Source of the DNA: JBDTMC01 sp039934475
GTDB lineage: Bacteria; Acidobacteriota; Terriglobia; Bryobacterales; Bryobacteraceae
Direction: 5' to 3'
Length of the DNA: 5,704 nt
Assembly (NCBI GenBank): GCA_039934475.1
Contig: JBDTMC010000495.1
Span: 1-5,704, forward strand
In this document: piece by piece, positions 5,539 to 5,704 of the stretch
Layout: each line of letters begins with the position of its first letter
Position numbering within the stretch: position 1 is the stretch's first letter
The notes under the pieces: generated by a model
Database searches by the model: none
What the model was told of the DNA's origin: nothing
Seen by the model: only the letters and a program-made list of their open reading frames with translations
Position numbers and translations under genes: made by a program

Positions 5539-5704
5539 ATGCGTATCCGTTGGACGCCAGCCGCCGCAGCGGACTTGCTGGGCATTAGCGACACCTCAAA
5601 GAACATCACCCCCGTTATCGTGAACCGACGATCCGGAAGCTCTACGGGACTATCCTCGAGTTGAAACAATGGCCGGGGCGTGGCCGACCAGGGCGCGAGG
5701 AAGG
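5539..5704 (+). pseudogene. ParE/RelE-like toxin, frameshifted near 5593 and cut by window end
   Basis: The toxin starts at ATG 5539, 2 bp after the antitoxin stop, the usual tight coupling. Residues 1-18, MRIRWTPAAAADLLGISD, are the typical first strand and helix of a ParE/RelE-fold toxin. In this frame the reading then turns into unrelated Ser/Thr-rich sequence and stops with TGA at 5662-5664, giving only 41 residues. From 5595 another frame continues the family perfectly to the window edge: LKEHHPRYREPTIRKLYGTI, then LELKQWPGRGRPGREEG. Restoring one base (expected TAC where AC stands at 5593-5594) joins the halves as GISD-Y-LKEHHP. So a single-base deletion, or a sequencing error, lies at about 5590-5596. 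ParE proteins are near 95-100 residues, so some 40 more lie outside. ParE relatives poison gyrase and RelE relatives cleave mRNA; which applies here cannot be told. Confidence 0.8.

Noticed and set aside
1..5704. CRISPR array, insertion sequence or phage genes
   Set aside because: No regularly spaced direct repeats, transposase motifs, terminal inverted repeats or phage structural genes were seen anywhere in the window.

Overview
The window looks like a piece of an Acidobacteriota chromosome, most like the Bryobacterales/Solibacteraceae group. This rests on recognised protein families, not a database search. The signs are a Big-1/transmembrane/Pro-Gly-tail protein ending in TISVGKP, a short XRE-plus-cupin regulator, a HAF-type repeat protein and a ParD/ParE-type module. 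The base composition is moderately GC-rich and drops in the stretches between genes.

Left half (1-2714, minus strand): a tight four-gene unit read right to left. It encodes an ECF sigma factor (2714-2091), a PP2C-type Ser/Thr phosphatase with all metal motifs (2045-1323), an exported Big-1-like protein with one C-terminal membrane helix (1307-645, TTG start), and a secreted, probably beta-propeller protein that runs off the window (648 to beyond 1). Gaps are 45 bp, 15 bp and a 4-bp ATGA overlap, so co-transcription is likely. No classical anti-sigma gene is visible beside the sigma gene. The neighbours are a phosphatase and two envelope proteins, which suggests a signalling or surface-response unit (inference).

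Centre (2715-3795): a divergent control region of about 145 bp carries two tandem 10-bp near-repeats. It separates the sigma unit from a plus-strand XRE-HTH/cupin regulator (2860-3474). A gene-free 321-bp stretch follows, with a weak tRNA-like remnant and a plausible promoter for the next gene.

Right half (3796-5704, plus strand): a secreted protein made almost entirely of seven HAF-like repeats (3796-4794). Next comes a short remnant of a secreted protein that appears to have lost its middle and end (4882-5094), then a 217-bp stretch with no convincing gene. Last is a toxin-antitoxin pair: an intact ParD/CopG-like antitoxin (5312-5536) and a ParE/RelE-like toxin (5539 to the window edge) broken by an apparent single-base deletion near 5593. 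The right half therefore shows gene decay, while the left half is compact and intact.
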